In this document: positions 26,405 to 34,579 of the stretch, piece by piece | Layout: each line of letters starts with the position of its first letter | Numbering within the stretch: the stretch's first letter is position 1 | NCBI GenBank assembly: GCA_018065105.1 | Contig: JAGHTX010000220.1 | Span: forward strand, 1 to 34,696 | Origin: Bacillota bacterium | GTDB lineage: Bacteria; Bacillota_I; Bacilli_A; Erysipelotrichales; Erysipelotrichaceae | Length of the DNA stretch: 34,696 nucleotides | Direction of reading: 5' to 3' | Translations under genes and position numbers: made by a program | The notes under the pieces: model-generated | Database searches by the model: none | What the model saw: only the letters and a program-made list of their open reading frames with translations | Told to the model about the DNA's origin: nothing

Positions 26405-27781
26405 ATGAGTAACGCATGGTTAAAATACGATGAAAAAGAAACACAAGCCTGCATGGATTTCAATAAAGACTACATGGCTTTTATTTCCAAATGTAAAACA
26501 GAAAGAGTTTGTGTAAAAGAAAGTATCCGTATTGCCCAAGAAGCCGGATACAAAGATTTTAAAGAAATGATGGAAAAAGGCGAAAGCTTAAAACCGCAAG
26601 ATAAAATTTACTACAACATGATGAATAAGAGTTTAGTGCTTATGCATGTAGGTAGCGATCCATTAGAAAAAGGAATGAACTTATTAGGGGCACACGTGGA
26701 TAGTCCAAGAATGGATTTGAAACAACACCCATTATACGAAAAAGATGGACTTGCGTATTTAGATACACACTATTATGGAGGTATTAAAAAATACCAATGG
26801 GTAACCATTCCTCTAGCTTTATATGGTGTGGTTTGTAAGAAAGATGGAAGTGTTGTAGACATCTGTATTGGAGATGAAGAAGACGATCCTGTATTTGTGG
26901 TTAGCGATCTATTGATCCACTTAGCTTCTAAACAAATGCAACAAACGGCTTCGGAAGTGGTAACCGGAGAAAACTTAAATGTGACTTTCGGAAGTATCCC
27001 GGTAAAAGACGAAGAAAAAGAACCAGTGAAGAAAAATATCTTAGCGTTATTAAAGAAAAAATACGATATAGAAGAAGACGATTTCTTATCCGCAGAAATC
27101 GAAGTTGTACCAGCGGGTAAGGCAAGAAACTGTGGATTGGATGAAAGTATGATTCTAGGATATGGACACGATGACCGTATTTGTGCTTATCCTTCCTTGA
27201 TGGCCCAATTGGAAATGAAAGAAGTAGCTCGTACTTGTGTGACTTTATTAGTGGATAAAGAAGAAATTGGTTCAGTCGGGGCTACTGGTATGCATTCTCG
27301 TTTCTTCGAAAACTTTATTGCCGAAGTCTTTAATGCCTTAGGGGATTATTCCGAAATTAAAGTGCGTAGAGCCTTCCAAAATTCACACATGTTGTCCAGC
27401 GATGTATGTGCTGCGCACGATCCAAACTATCCAGAAGTAACCAGTGATCGCAATATGGGAGCTTTTGGAGAAGGATTGGCAATCTGTAAGTACACAGGTT
27501 CTAGAGGAAAGAGCGGATGCAACGATGCAAGTGCTGAATTCTTGGCAAAATTGCGTAAAATCTTTGATGGTAACGATGTTAGCTGGCAAACAAGCGAACT
27601 AGGAAAAGTAGATGCCGGTGGTGGAGGTACTATTGCCTACATCATGGGGAACTATGGTATGAATGTTGTGGATGCAGGGGTTCCTGTACACAATATGCAC
27701 GCACCAAATGAACTATGTTCCAAAGCCGATATTTACGAAGCGTATAAAGGATACATTGCCTTCTTAAAAGAGTGTAAATAA
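26405..27781 (+). CDS. M18-family aminopeptidase
   Basis: A 458-residue zinc aminopeptidase of the aspartyl aminopeptidase family (M18). Metal-site motifs appear in order: LGAHVDSPRMD, GYGHDDRICAY (bridging Asp), VDKEEIGSVGATG (catalytic and ligand Glu) and VHNMHAPNEL (final His). M18 enzymes trim N-terminal residues from cytoplasmic peptides. The ORF-track start at 26357 overlaps the GNAT gene; ATG 26405 follows AGGAGAGAAG and gives MSNAWLKYDEKE, typical of the family. Last gene of this cluster. Confidence 0.92.
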   Translation: MSNAWLKYDEKETQACMDFNKDYMAFISKCKTERVCVKESIRIAQEAGYKDFKEMMEKGESLKPQDKIYYNMMNKSLVLMHVGSDPLEKGMNLLGAHVDSPRMDLKQHPLYEKDGLAYLDTHYYGGIKKYQWVTIPLALYGVVCKKDGSVVDICIGDEEDDPVFVVSDLLIHLASKQMQQTASEVVTGENLNVTFGSIPVKDEEKEPVKKNILALLKKKYDIEEDDFLSAEIEVVPAGKARNCGLDESMILGYGHDDRICAYPSLMAQLEMKEVARTCVTLLVDKEEIGSVGATGMHSRFFENFIAEVFNALGDYSEIKVRRAFQNSHMLSSDVCAAHDPNYPEVTSDRNMGAFGEGLAICKYTGSRGKSGCNDASAEFLAKLRKIFDGNDVSWQTSELGKVDAGGGGTIAYIMGNYGMNVVDAGVPVHNMHAPNELCSKADIYEAYKGYIAFLKECK

Positions 27782-27792
27782 CCAAATAATAA

Positions 27793-27824
27793 AGCCTTCT
27801 AGACTGTTTCTGGAGGGCTTGTTA
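27793..27824 (+). terminator. Probable terminator after the aminopeptidase
   Basis: AAGCCTTC pairs with GAGGGCTT (one wobble) across a 13-base loop, followed by TGTTAATTTCT. The T-tract is imperfect. Confidence 0.5.
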
Positions 27825-27916
27825 ATTTCTACAAAAGACACGTAATTTCACATAATCTATCAATATTCATCAGACAATCTTGTATTATATTATTAACAAG
27901 GAAGAGGTACAAGACT

Positions 27917-28186
27917 ATGTTTATTGATGGGACAATCCAAAAGGTTTTAGAATGTCCTTATAAACAAGGAGAAGTATGGTGTGAACTCGAAGTCGAAACG
28001 TTAGACCAGCAATTGTATACAGTCATGATTCCTTCTAGTGTTTATAATACAACAAAAAAAGAATGCGTAAGGGTCGGAATGGTAGTACACATTGTTGGAA
28101 ATGTAATCGAAAGCTCGAGATTTGTGATCGCATGGCATGTTTCTCTAAAAAAGGGACATTTACAAAATTTAATATTAGAATGTTAA
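27917..28186 (+). CDS. Small OB-fold-like protein, unknown function
   Basis: An 89-residue monocistronic product. Its pattern is GTIQKVLECPYKQGEVWCELEV, an IPSSVYN segment, then VGMVVHIVGNVIESSRFVIA, which reads as five beta strands with the G-x-V spacing of OB folds such as single-strand-binding proteins. No family recognised. AAGGAAGAGG precedes the ATG by about nine bases, TATTAT/TATATT -10-like boxes lie at about 27884-27894, and a good terminator follows. Codon use and flanking signals argue that it is real. Confidence 0.6.
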   Translation: MFIDGTIQKVLECPYKQGEVWCELEVETLDQQLYTVMIPSSVYNTTKKECVRVGMVVHIVGNVIESSRFVIAWHVSLKKGHLQNLILEC

Positions 28187-28192
28187 TTCTAG

Positions 28193-28227
28193 AGGTCATT
28201 TCTTTTCGGAATGACCTTTCTTTATTT
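28193..28227 (+). terminator. Terminator after the small OB-fold-like gene
   Basis: AGGTCATT (28193-28200) pairs with AATGACCT (28210-28217), with TTCTTTATTT following. Confidence 0.85.
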
Positions 28228-28293
28228 ATACAAGATTACCAGATGTATAAAAAAAGCAAAAGTAAAAAAAAGAGAAAAAAAGGAGCATTCTTG

Positions 28294-28302
28294 TGTTATA
28301 AT
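28294..28302 (+). promoter_or_regulatory. Extended -10 promoter of the siroheme reductase
   Basis: TGTTATAAT is an extended -10 (TGn-TATAAT) in which no clear -35 is seen. It lies 29 bases before AGGAGGAG of the next gene and after a poly-purine stretch. Confidence 0.6.
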
Positions 28303-28339
28303 CTTTTTTGAATAATAAACTATCAGGAGGAGTGGAATT

Positions 28340-29863
28340 ATGGAAAAACTAATTCAAGAATATCGTAACGATATGGCAGAATTTATTGAAATGACAAACA
28401 AATTCTACAATAAAGAAATTCCAGCTAACCAATATAAAGGATTCTCTGGAGGATTTGGTTCCTACGCTCAAAAGGGTGGGGAAGCTAGCATGGTTCGTCT
28501 TCGTTTACCTGGAGGAGTTGTCACAAAAGAAAAATTAAAATTTATCGCAGATAAGATCGAGCAACATAAAATTTCAATGGCACACTTTACAACTTGCCAA
28601 ACCGTACAAGTGCACAACCTAAAACCAGAAGCTATTTTTGATATTATCGATTCTGGATTGGATGTGGGAATCATTTGTAGAGGTGGAGGAGGCGACAATC
28701 CTCGTAACACAATGGTTTCCCCATTAAGTGGGGTAGAACAAGGAGAATACTTTGATGTATTGCCTTATGCGAAGGCCGTTGGAGATTATTTAGTGGGACA
28801 AATTAAGAAAATTAAAATGCCTCGTAAATTAAAAGTATGTTTCACAAACTCACCAAAAAACGAAGTACACGCTACTTTCCGTGACTGTGGTTTCGTCGCA
28901 AAAGAAAATGGAAAATTTGATGTATATACAGCTGGTGGATTAGGAAACAATCACAAGATGGGTGTTCTAGTGGATACAGACGTAGAACCAAAAGACGTTC
29001 TATATTATGTACAAGCGATGATCGAAACATTCTGTGCTTATGGAGACTACAAGAACCGTGGACGTGCACGTACTCGTTACATGCAAGAAATCTTAGGTGA
29101 TGGATATAAAGCTGCTTACTTAGAAAAACTAGAAGCGGTAAAAGCGAGAGGTGGATTGGACATTGACGTAACCATTCCAGAAATCACAAAAGCTGGAGAT
29201 GGACAAATCAGTGGAGCTCGTATCATCCCTCAAAAACAGGATGGACTTTATGCCGTAAGCTATCACCCATGGGCAGGTACACCAAAACCCGAGTTCTTTG
29301 GAAACTTATACGAATGCATTAAAGACATGGACGCTGTAGAAATGCGTATTGGACCAGAAGAAACTGTATACATCATTAATTTAACCGCAAAAGAAGCGGA
29401 AAAAGTATTAGCGGTTACCGATGATGGAGCGAAAACATCTTTCGAAACTTCGGTGTCTTGTGTAGGTGCTACCGTTTGTCAAGTAGGGGTACGTGACAGT
29501 GCTGGTACATGCGTAAAAGTTTTAGAAGCATTACGTCCATATGATTTTGCGGAAGGTGTATTACCACGTTTCCACATTTCTGGATGTCCTTCTTCTTGTG
29601 GAACACACCAAATTGGAAAAATTGGATTCCGTGGTGGTGTGAAGAAAGTGGATGGAAAACCAGTTCCAGCCTTCATGTTCTACGTAGGAGGATGTGACCA
29701 ACAAGGACAAGAAGTATTTGCACAAGAATGGGGAGCTATGACACCAGATGAAATCGTTGCTTTCTTCATTGATTTAGGAAAAACAATCAGTGCTGAAAAT
29801 ACAACATACGATGCATGGTTCACACCAGAAAAATTAAAAGAAGTTGCACAAAAATATTTATAA
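28340..29863 (+). CDS. Siroheme sulfite/nitrite reductase, assimilatory type
   Basis: A 507-residue protein with the duplicated ferredoxin-like plus siroheme/4Fe-4S halves of this family. The cluster cysteines are in VSCVGATVCQVGVRDS and SGCPSSCGTHQIG (C-x5-C and C-x3-C pattern). NPRNTMVSPLSG and TNSPKNEVHATFRDCGFVA are family segments that line the siroheme and substrate pocket. It reduces sulfite to sulfide or nitrite to ammonia with six electrons, probably from ferredoxin because no flavoprotein partner is near. Sulfite versus nitrite cannot be decided. Monocistronic, with AGGAGGAG as ribosome binding site. Followed by the TPP riboswitch rather than by any siroheme-synthesis gene. Confidence 0.9.
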   Translation: MEKLIQEYRNDMAEFIEMTNKFYNKEIPANQYKGFSGGFGSYAQKGGEASMVRLRLPGGVVTKEKLKFIADKIEQHKISMAHFTTCQTVQVHNLKPEAIFDIIDSGLDVGIICRGGGGDNPRNTMVSPLSGVEQGEYFDVLPYAKAVGDYLVGQIKKIKMPRKLKVCFTNSPKNEVHATFRDCGFVAKENGKFDVYTAGGLGNNHKMGVLVDTDVEPKDVLYYVQAMIETFCAYGDYKNRGRARTRYMQEILGDGYKAAYLEKLEAVKARGGLDIDVTIPEITKAGDGQISGARIIPQKQDGLYAVSYHPWAGTPKPEFFGNLYECIKDMDAVEMRIGPEETVYIINLTAKEAEKVLAVTDDGAKTSFETSVSCVGATVCQVGVRDSAGTCVKVLEALRPYDFAEGVLPRFHISGCPSSCGTHQIGKIGFRGGVKKVDGKPVPAFMFYVGGCDQQGQEVFAQEWGAMTPDEIVAFFIDLGKTISAENTTYDAWFTPEKLKEVAQKYL

Positions 29864-29878
29864 ATCATTAAATATCAT

Positions 29879-29957
29879 CGTTTGGGGAGCATTTGCTGAG
29901 AGTAGGTTCGACCTTGACCCAATAACCTGATCTAGGTAATTCTAGCGTAGGAAAACG
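29879..29957 (+). promoter_or_regulatory. TPP (THI-box) riboswitch aptamer
   Basis: Shows the hallmark order: GGGGAGC, GCTGAGAG, GACC..TTGACCC, AATAACCTGATCT, GGTAATTCTAGCG, then GGAAAA. P1 closes with CGTTT (29879-29883) and AAACG (29953-29957). It senses thiamine pyrophosphate and should shut off the thiM-thiE-HAD-thiD operon. Confidence 0.96.
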
Positions 29958-29975
29958 ACATACACATACATTTGT

Positions 29976-30014
29976 ACTGGGTATAGAATTTTTCTATATC
30001 CAGTATTTTTTTTT
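29976..30014 (+). terminator. Riboswitch-controlled terminator before thiM
   Basis: ACTGGGTATA (29976-29985) pairs with TATATCCAGT (29995-30004), with one wobble, and nine T follow. It ends directly at the AGGAGG of thiM, so the riboswitch acts on transcription. Confidence 0.9.
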
Positions 30015-30027
30015 AGGAGGGAAAAAT

Positions 30028-30849
30028 ATGTTAAAAGAATGTTTAGAAAATGTTAGAAAGAATACACCACTAGTTCACAATATTACAAACTATGTAACTG
30101 TTAATGATGTAGCCAATGTGATACTTGCCTGTGGAGCCAGTCCAATTATGGCCGATGATGAAATGGAAGTGGAAGATATCACTTCTATCTGTGGCGGATT
30201 GAATATCAATATTGGGACTTTAAATTCTCGTACGATCAAAAGTATGATCAAAGCCGGAAAGAAAGCCAATTTATTAAATCATCCTGTCTTATTGGATCCT
30301 GTTGGGGTAGGGGCCAGCCAATTGCGTTCACAAACCGCAAAAACTTTAGTGCAGGAAATTCAATTTTCAGTTATTCGAGGGAATATCTCCGAAATCAAAG
30401 GGTTGGCATTAGGAAGTTCTACTACCCAGGGAGTGGATGCCAATATGGCCGATACGGTAACGGACGAAAACTTAATGGAAACCATTCAAGTATTGAAACA
30501 ATATGCCAAAGAAATGCATTGTGTCATTGCGGTAACTGGCGCTATTGATTTAGTAACGGATGCGCAAAAGTGCTACGTAATTCGAAATGGAAGAAAAGAA
30601 ATGTCTTCGATTACTGGAACTGGATGTCAATTAAGTGGGATGATCACAGCTTTCCTAGTTGCCAACCCAGGAAACTTTACCGAAGCCGCTGCGGCAGCCG
30701 TATGTACAATGGGATTAGCCGGAGAAATTGGCTATTCGCACTTACAGGCATACGAAGGTAACTCTACGTATAGAAATCGTATCATTGATGCCATTTATAA
30801 TATGGATGGAAAAACACTAGAAGAAGGAGCTAAATATGAAATCTATTAA
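30028..30849 (+). CDS. thiM: Hydroxyethylthiazole kinase
   Basis: A 273-residue ribokinase-like enzyme that phosphorylates the thiazole moiety (THZ) for salvage into thiamine. PLVHNITNYVTVNDVANVILACGASPIMADD is the family signature at the N-terminus. LDPVGVGAS follows, and the catalytic Cys/anion-hole segment is SITGTGCQLSGM. Strong AGGAGG site, first gene under the TPP riboswitch. Its end overlaps thiE by 14 bases. Confidence 0.96.
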   Translation: MLKECLENVRKNTPLVHNITNYVTVNDVANVILACGASPIMADDEMEVEDITSICGGLNINIGTLNSRTIKSMIKAGKKANLLNHPVLLDPVGVGASQLRSQTAKTLVQEIQFSVIRGNISEIKGLALGSSTTQGVDANMADTVTDENLMETIQVLKQYAKEMHCVIAVTGAIDLVTDAQKCYVIRNGRKEMSSITGTGCQLSGMITAFLVANPGNFTEAAAAAVCTMGLAGEIGYSHLQAYEGNSTYRNRIIDAIYNMDGKTLEEGAKYEIY

Positions 30850-31471
30850 AGAAAGCATGGTCTTATATGCGGTAACCGACCGCAGCTGGTTAGGCGAACA
30901 AAGCTTATATCAACAAGTAAAAGAATCGTTAGAAGGAGGGGTAACGTTTGTACAACTTCGAGAAAAGAATCTGGACGAAGAAACATTCCTTCAAGAAGCC
31001 ATTGAAATCCAAAAATTATGTAAAGAATACGATGTACCATTTGTGATCAATGACAATGTAGACATTGCCCTTAAAATGAATGCCGATGGTGTACACGTTG
31101 GACAAAAAGACATGGAAGCTGGCATGGTTCGTGAAAAACTGGGTCCTAATAAAATTATTGGAGTATCGGCCGCTACGGTAGAAGATGCTCTACTTGCCCA
31201 ACAAAGAGGAGCTGATTATCTAGGTGTAGGAGCTGTTTTTACAACTACATCCAAAGACGATGCCAGTGCCGTTAGTCATGAAACACTAAAAGAAATCTGC
31301 AAAGCCGTAGACATTCCTGTTGTTGCGATTGGGGGAATTTCCCAAACAAATGTTTCCCAGCTTGCCGGAACTGGAATTGATGGAATTGCGGTCATTTCGG
31401 CTATTTATGCACAAAAAGATATCAAGAAGGCGGCAAGTGAATTAAAAGAAGCGGTCGAAAAGATTCTATGA
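30836..31471 (+). CDS. thiE: Thiamine-phosphate synthase
   Basis: A 211-residue (beta-alpha)8 enzyme joining HMP-PP and HET-P to give thiamine phosphate. It has VTFVQLREKNLDEETFL, FVINDNVDIALKMNADGVHVGQ, the pyrophosphate-binding stretch VGAVFTTTSKDDA and VVAIGGIS. ATG at 30836 lies inside thiM with GAAGGAG upstream. It ends in ATGA, overlapping the HAD gene, so the three genes are coupled. Confidence 0.95.
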   Translation: MKSIKESMVLYAVTDRSWLGEQSLYQQVKESLEGGVTFVQLREKNLDEETFLQEAIEIQKLCKEYDVPFVINDNVDIALKMNADGVHVGQKDMEAGMVREKLGPNKIIGVSAATVEDALLAQQRGADYLGVGAVFTTTSKDDASAVSHETLKEICKAVDIPVVAIGGISQTNVSQLAGTGIDGIAVISAIYAQKDIKKAASELKEAVEKIL

Positions 31472-32094
31472 GAGGATTTATCTTTGATGTAGATGGGGTA
31501 TTACTCGATGCCCTTAAAGTATGGGATGATCTAGGCATCCGATATTTAAAAACCAAAGGGGTTGAAGCGGAAAAGAATCTCTCAGAAATCCTATATCCGA
31601 TGTCTTTGGAACAATCGTCCCATTATATGAAGGAGACCTATCATCTACCCGATCCGGAAGAAGAGATCATTTCAGGCTTTTTATCCTTAGTTGAACAGTT
31701 TTATGAAAAAGAAGTAGAACTAAAGCCTGATGTAAAAGAATATTTGGAATCCATACAAGAATATCCAATGGTTATTTGTACAACCAATGATCGAAAATTG
31801 ATCGAAGCGGGATTAAAAAGAAATGGGATTGAGAAATATTTCTCTAAAATATTTACCTGTTCGGAAGAAAAAGTCGATAAGAATACTCCAGAAATCTATA
31901 AAAGAGCCTTAGCGTATCTAAATCTTCCTGCTAAAGATGTTGTTTATTTTGAGGATAGTCTTCGCCCCTTGCTGGCCGCTAAAAGTATTGGACTTTATAC
32001 AATCGGGGTAGAAGATGCCTATAATCAAAAGGACCTGGAAAAGATTCAGGAAGCGTCCCATCGTTATATTCGATCTTTTAAGGAATTGTTGTAA
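31468..32094 (+). CDS. HAD-superfamily hydrolase in the thiamine operon
   Basis: A 208-residue HAD protein with a small alpha-helical cap (subfamily I). RGFIFDVDGVLLDA is motif I, ICTTNDRKLIEAGL motif II, the Lys is in CSEEKVDKNTPEIYKRAL, and DVVYFEDSLRPLLAAKS is motif III. It overlaps thiE by four bases. Its place between thiE and thiD under a TPP riboswitch makes thiamine phosphate or a pathway intermediate a likely substrate. Being a phosphatase for thiamine monophosphate is inference, not shown by sequence. Confidence 0.85.
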   Translation: MRGFIFDVDGVLLDALKVWDDLGIRYLKTKGVEAEKNLSEILYPMSLEQSSHYMKETYHLPDPEEEIISGFLSLVEQFYEKEVELKPDVKEYLESIQEYPMVICTTNDRKLIEAGLKRNGIEKYFSKIFTCSEEKVDKNTPEIYKRALAYLNLPAKDVVYFEDSLRPLLAAKSIGLYTIGVEDAYNQKDLEKIQEASHRYIRSFKELL

Positions 32095-32128
32095 AAGTGG
32101 TTTGTCGGGAGCACCACTTCAAGCCACT
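32095..32128 (+). other. Alternative intercistronic hairpins before thiD
   Basis: AAGTGGT (32095-32101) can pair with ACCACTT (32113-32119), or AGTGGTTTG (32096-32104) with CAAGCCACT (32120-32128) using one wobble. The two folds exclude each other. No T-tract follows, so it is not a terminator; an RNA-processing or translational switch is possible. Confidence 0.35.
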
Positions 32129-32159
32129 CTAAAAAATACATGTAAAGGAGGAAATGAAA

Positions 32160-32957
32160 ATGAAAATCGCATGTACAATCGCTGGAAGTGATTCTAGCGG
32201 AGGCGCTGGTATCCAGGCGGATATCAAAACAATGATTAGTAATGGCGTTTACGCAATGAGTGCCATTACCGCTTTAACAGCCCAAAACACCACAGGAGTT
32301 ACCGATATTTTAGAATCGACTCCAGAATTCTTAGCTGCACAGATGGATGCCAACTTTAGTGATATCTATCCAGATGCGGTAAAAATCGGTATGGTTTCAA
32401 ATTCAAAACTGATCCATGTCATTGCCGAAAAACTAAAAGAGTATCGTATTCAAAACATCGTGGTTGATCCCGTTATGGTTGCGACAAGTGGGGCACGTTT
32501 GATTCAGGAAGAGGCTTTACAAGCTTTAAAAAGTGAATTGTTTCCACTTGCCGATGTATTAACACCAAACATTCCGGAAGCTGAAATTTTAGCCGAAAGA
32601 TCGATTACTAATGAAAAAGAAATGGAAGAAGCGGCTAAATATATTGGCGATACATACCACTGTTCGGTTCTTTTAAAAGGGGGACATCAGGTACAGGACG
32701 CAAACGATCTATTATATAAAGATGGTGTATGCAGCTGGTATTATGGAAAGCGTATTGACAATCCCAATACCCATGGAACTGGATGTACTTTATCAAGTGC
32801 CATTGCTTCCAATCTGGCAAAAGGATATTCGATGGAAGAAAGTGTTGCACGTGCTAAAGATTATATTTCCAAAGCACTAGCGGCTATGTTGGATCTAGGA
32901 AAAGGCTCAGGTCCTATGAATCATGGATTTGATATCCAGGGAGAGTTTTCTAAATAA
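32160..32957 (+). CDS. thiD: Hydroxymethylpyrimidine/phosphomethylpyrimidine kinase
   Basis: A 265-residue ribokinase-like enzyme phosphorylating HMP and HMP-P for thiamine synthesis or salvage. ACTIAGSDSSGGAGIQADIKT is the family N-terminus. VVDPVMVATSGARL, TPNIPEAEIL and NTHGTGCTLSSAIASNLA (anion hole with catalytic Cys/Asp region) follow. ATG 32160 is preferred over 32154 because AAAGGAGG is eight bases before it, whereas the earlier ATG is only two bases away. No thiC, thiG or thiH is present, so this is a salvage set. Confidence 0.95.
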   Translation: MKIACTIAGSDSSGGAGIQADIKTMISNGVYAMSAITALTAQNTTGVTDILESTPEFLAAQMDANFSDIYPDAVKIGMVSNSKLIHVIAEKLKEYRIQNIVVDPVMVATSGARLIQEEALQALKSELFPLADVLTPNIPEAEILAERSITNEKEMEEAAKYIGDTYHCSVLLKGGHQVQDANDLLYKDGVCSWYYGKRIDNPNTHGTGCTLSSAIASNLAKGYSMEESVARAKDYISKALAAMLDLGKGSGPMNHGFDIQGEFSK

Positions 32958-32960
32958 TAA

Positions 32961-32993
32961 AAATGGTATATTCGCTCAATGAATATACCATTT
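32961..32993. terminator. Bidirectional terminator between thiD and the phosphatase gene
   Basis: AAATGGTATATTC (32961-32973) pairs perfectly with GAATATACCATTT (32981-32993). T-rich tracts follow on both strands, serving both convergent units. Confidence 0.88.
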
Positions 32994-32998
32994 CTTCT

Positions 32999-34384
32999 TT
33001 ATTTCATTCCATTGTATTTTAAAATCATCATTGTGATGTCGTCAAATTGAGGAGCATCTTGGACAAAGCCTTGAATGTTATTCATTACAGTCGCAAGTTT
33101 TTGTGAGATTTTTTCATCTGTCTTTTCATTTAATGCCTCGATCATACGATTGGTTCCAAACAATTCCTGGTCCTTATTAGTAGCTTCGGTAACCCCATCG
33201 GTATAAACGTATAAACAATCCCCTGGATGCAATTGAATATCGTAGTTTCGATATTTAATAGAAGGGAAACATCCCAATGCCAAAGAGTGTTTGTCGGTAA
33301 AGAGTTCAAACTTACCATTGCTTCGTTTTAAGGCAGGGTATTCATGTCCTGCATTGCTGGCAACTAGTTTTCCAGTAGATACTTCTAAAATTCCTAACCA
33401 TACTGTTACGAACATATCCATGTCGTTGTTTTCACAAAGTTGGGTATTTACCTTTGCTAGAATTTCCGCAGGGGAATATGTATTGGCTGCTTGATTTTTA
33501 ATGATTGCTTTGCTGACCATCATAAATAGAGCGGCAGGAATTCCTTTTCCGGAAACGTCGGCAATGACCATCGCAAAATGATCGTCATCTAAGAAATAGA
33601 AATCATAGAAATCACCACCAACTTCTTTGGCTGGATGCATGCTCGCATAGATATCAAACTCATTCTTGTTTGGATAGGCTGGGAAAGAGTTTGGTAATAC
33701 AGCTGTCTGAATGTGTGTAGCCAGATTCAATTCGGTAGAAATTTGTGTTAACTTTTCTTCTTTTCGTTTTCCTTCGTCAATATCGGCCGTTGTAAAAAGA
33801 ACCAAAGAAGGCGTTCCGTCTTCGTTAAACTGGGTAGGAATAAACTGGGCACGAATCCATCCCACGTTGTTTCCTAATAAATCCATAGACAGTTGTTTTT
33901 TTCCTGTTAAACGTTCTTTTAAAGTTGTAAGGTCGGTAAACTGTAGACCCAGTTCTAAATAATCGGGGTGGATTCTTTTGGAAATGGTCCAGATCATAAG
34001 TTTGGTTGCGTTAGGAATGATGTTGAATTCCAAGTTTGAATTGGTCGCATTACTTAGATCGACAACTGTATCATCGTCTAACTTAATGGCATGCATCGTT
34101 ACATAGGTGCTGGCAATAGAACGCATGATTTCAAATTGGACTTTGGCTAGAGACATAAGCTCTAATGATTCGATCGCATCTTCTTTTTGTACGATTAAAA
34201 TCACTTTTTGATTTTCTTGGGTGTATTCCGAAGAAGCGAAAATTCGCATGGTTACCCATTCATAGCTTTTTCCAATGATTCTTCGATAAGTCAAAGTAAA
34301 TCTACGATTTCCCTGATAAAAGAAATCACGAATGTATTCTAATGTTGTATATTTTTTGTAGCGTGCCTCATCGTCTTCGTGCAC
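32999..34384 (-). CDS. SpoIIE/RsbU-type PP2C serine phosphatase, sensor part truncated
   Basis: A 461-residue frame from a GTG at 34384. Residues about 1-215 are PAS-like sensory sequence (RRFTLTYRRIIGKSYEWVTMRIF then TADIDEGKRKEEKL). Residues about 250-455 are the PPM phosphatase: KEVGGDFYDFYFLDDD (metal-binding Asp), VIADVSGKGIPAALFM, SNAGHEYPAL, VYTDGVTEA and QFDDITMMIL. Such enzymes dephosphorylate anti-anti-sigma or similar signalling proteins. No ribosome binding site fits the GTG. The frame really extends upstream to ATG 34579 but is cut by TAA at 34439-34441, so expression of this part would need re-initiation or readthrough. Confidence 0.82.
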   Translation of the reverse strand: MHEDDEARYKKYTTLEYIRDFFYQGNRRFTLTYRRIIGKSYEWVTMRIFASSEYTQENQKVILIVQKEDAIESLELMSLAKVQFEIMRSIASTYVTMHAIKLDDDTVVDLSNATNSNLEFNIIPNATKLMIWTISKRIHPDYLELGLQFTDLTTLKERLTGKKQLSMDLLGNNVGWIRAQFIPTQFNEDGTPSLVLFTTADIDEGKRKEEKLTQISTELNLATHIQTAVLPNSFPAYPNKNEFDIYASMHPAKEVGGDFYDFYFLDDDHFAMVIADVSGKGIPAALFMMVSKAIIKNQAANTYSPAEILAKVNTQLCENNDMDMFVTVWLGILEVSTGKLVASNAGHEYPALKRSNGKFELFTDKHSLALGCFPSIKYRNYDIQLHPGDCLYVYTDGVTEATNKDQELFGTNRMIEALNEKTDEKISQKLATVMNNIQGFVQDAPQFDDITMMILKYNGMK

Positions 34385-34579
34385 TACACCTTCTTGGGCT
34401 AGATTTTGAAGCCACTTTGAAAACTGGGTATCGTATCCTTATTCTTCAACCATCTCATCGCGGTCTACTTTTACCAGCTCAAAACTATCTTCGCTTAAAT
34501 CAACGCTTAATACTTTATAAATATCCTCCGCAAAATATTTTGAAATATAGGCGAACTCTCTCGTTTTATCAAATACCAT
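34385..34579 (-). pseudogene. N-terminal part of the phosphatase, separated by an in-frame TAA
   Basis: ATG at 34579-34577 has AGGAGAATAAAGG upstream. It encodes MVFDKTREFAYISKYFAEDI, then YKVLSVDLSEDSFELVKVD and 46 residues in total before the TAA. After it the same frame continues GYDTQFSKWLQNLAQEGV straight into the phosphatase ORF. The text on both sides matches the start of sensor proteins of this kind (SxWLxxxAxxGxVHxDD). One base change explains the break. Confidence 0.78.

Noticed and set aside
28063-28311. 82-residue ORF rich in Lys after the OB-fold-like gene
   Set aside because: It overlaps the OB-fold-like gene in another frame and runs through its terminator and the next promoter.
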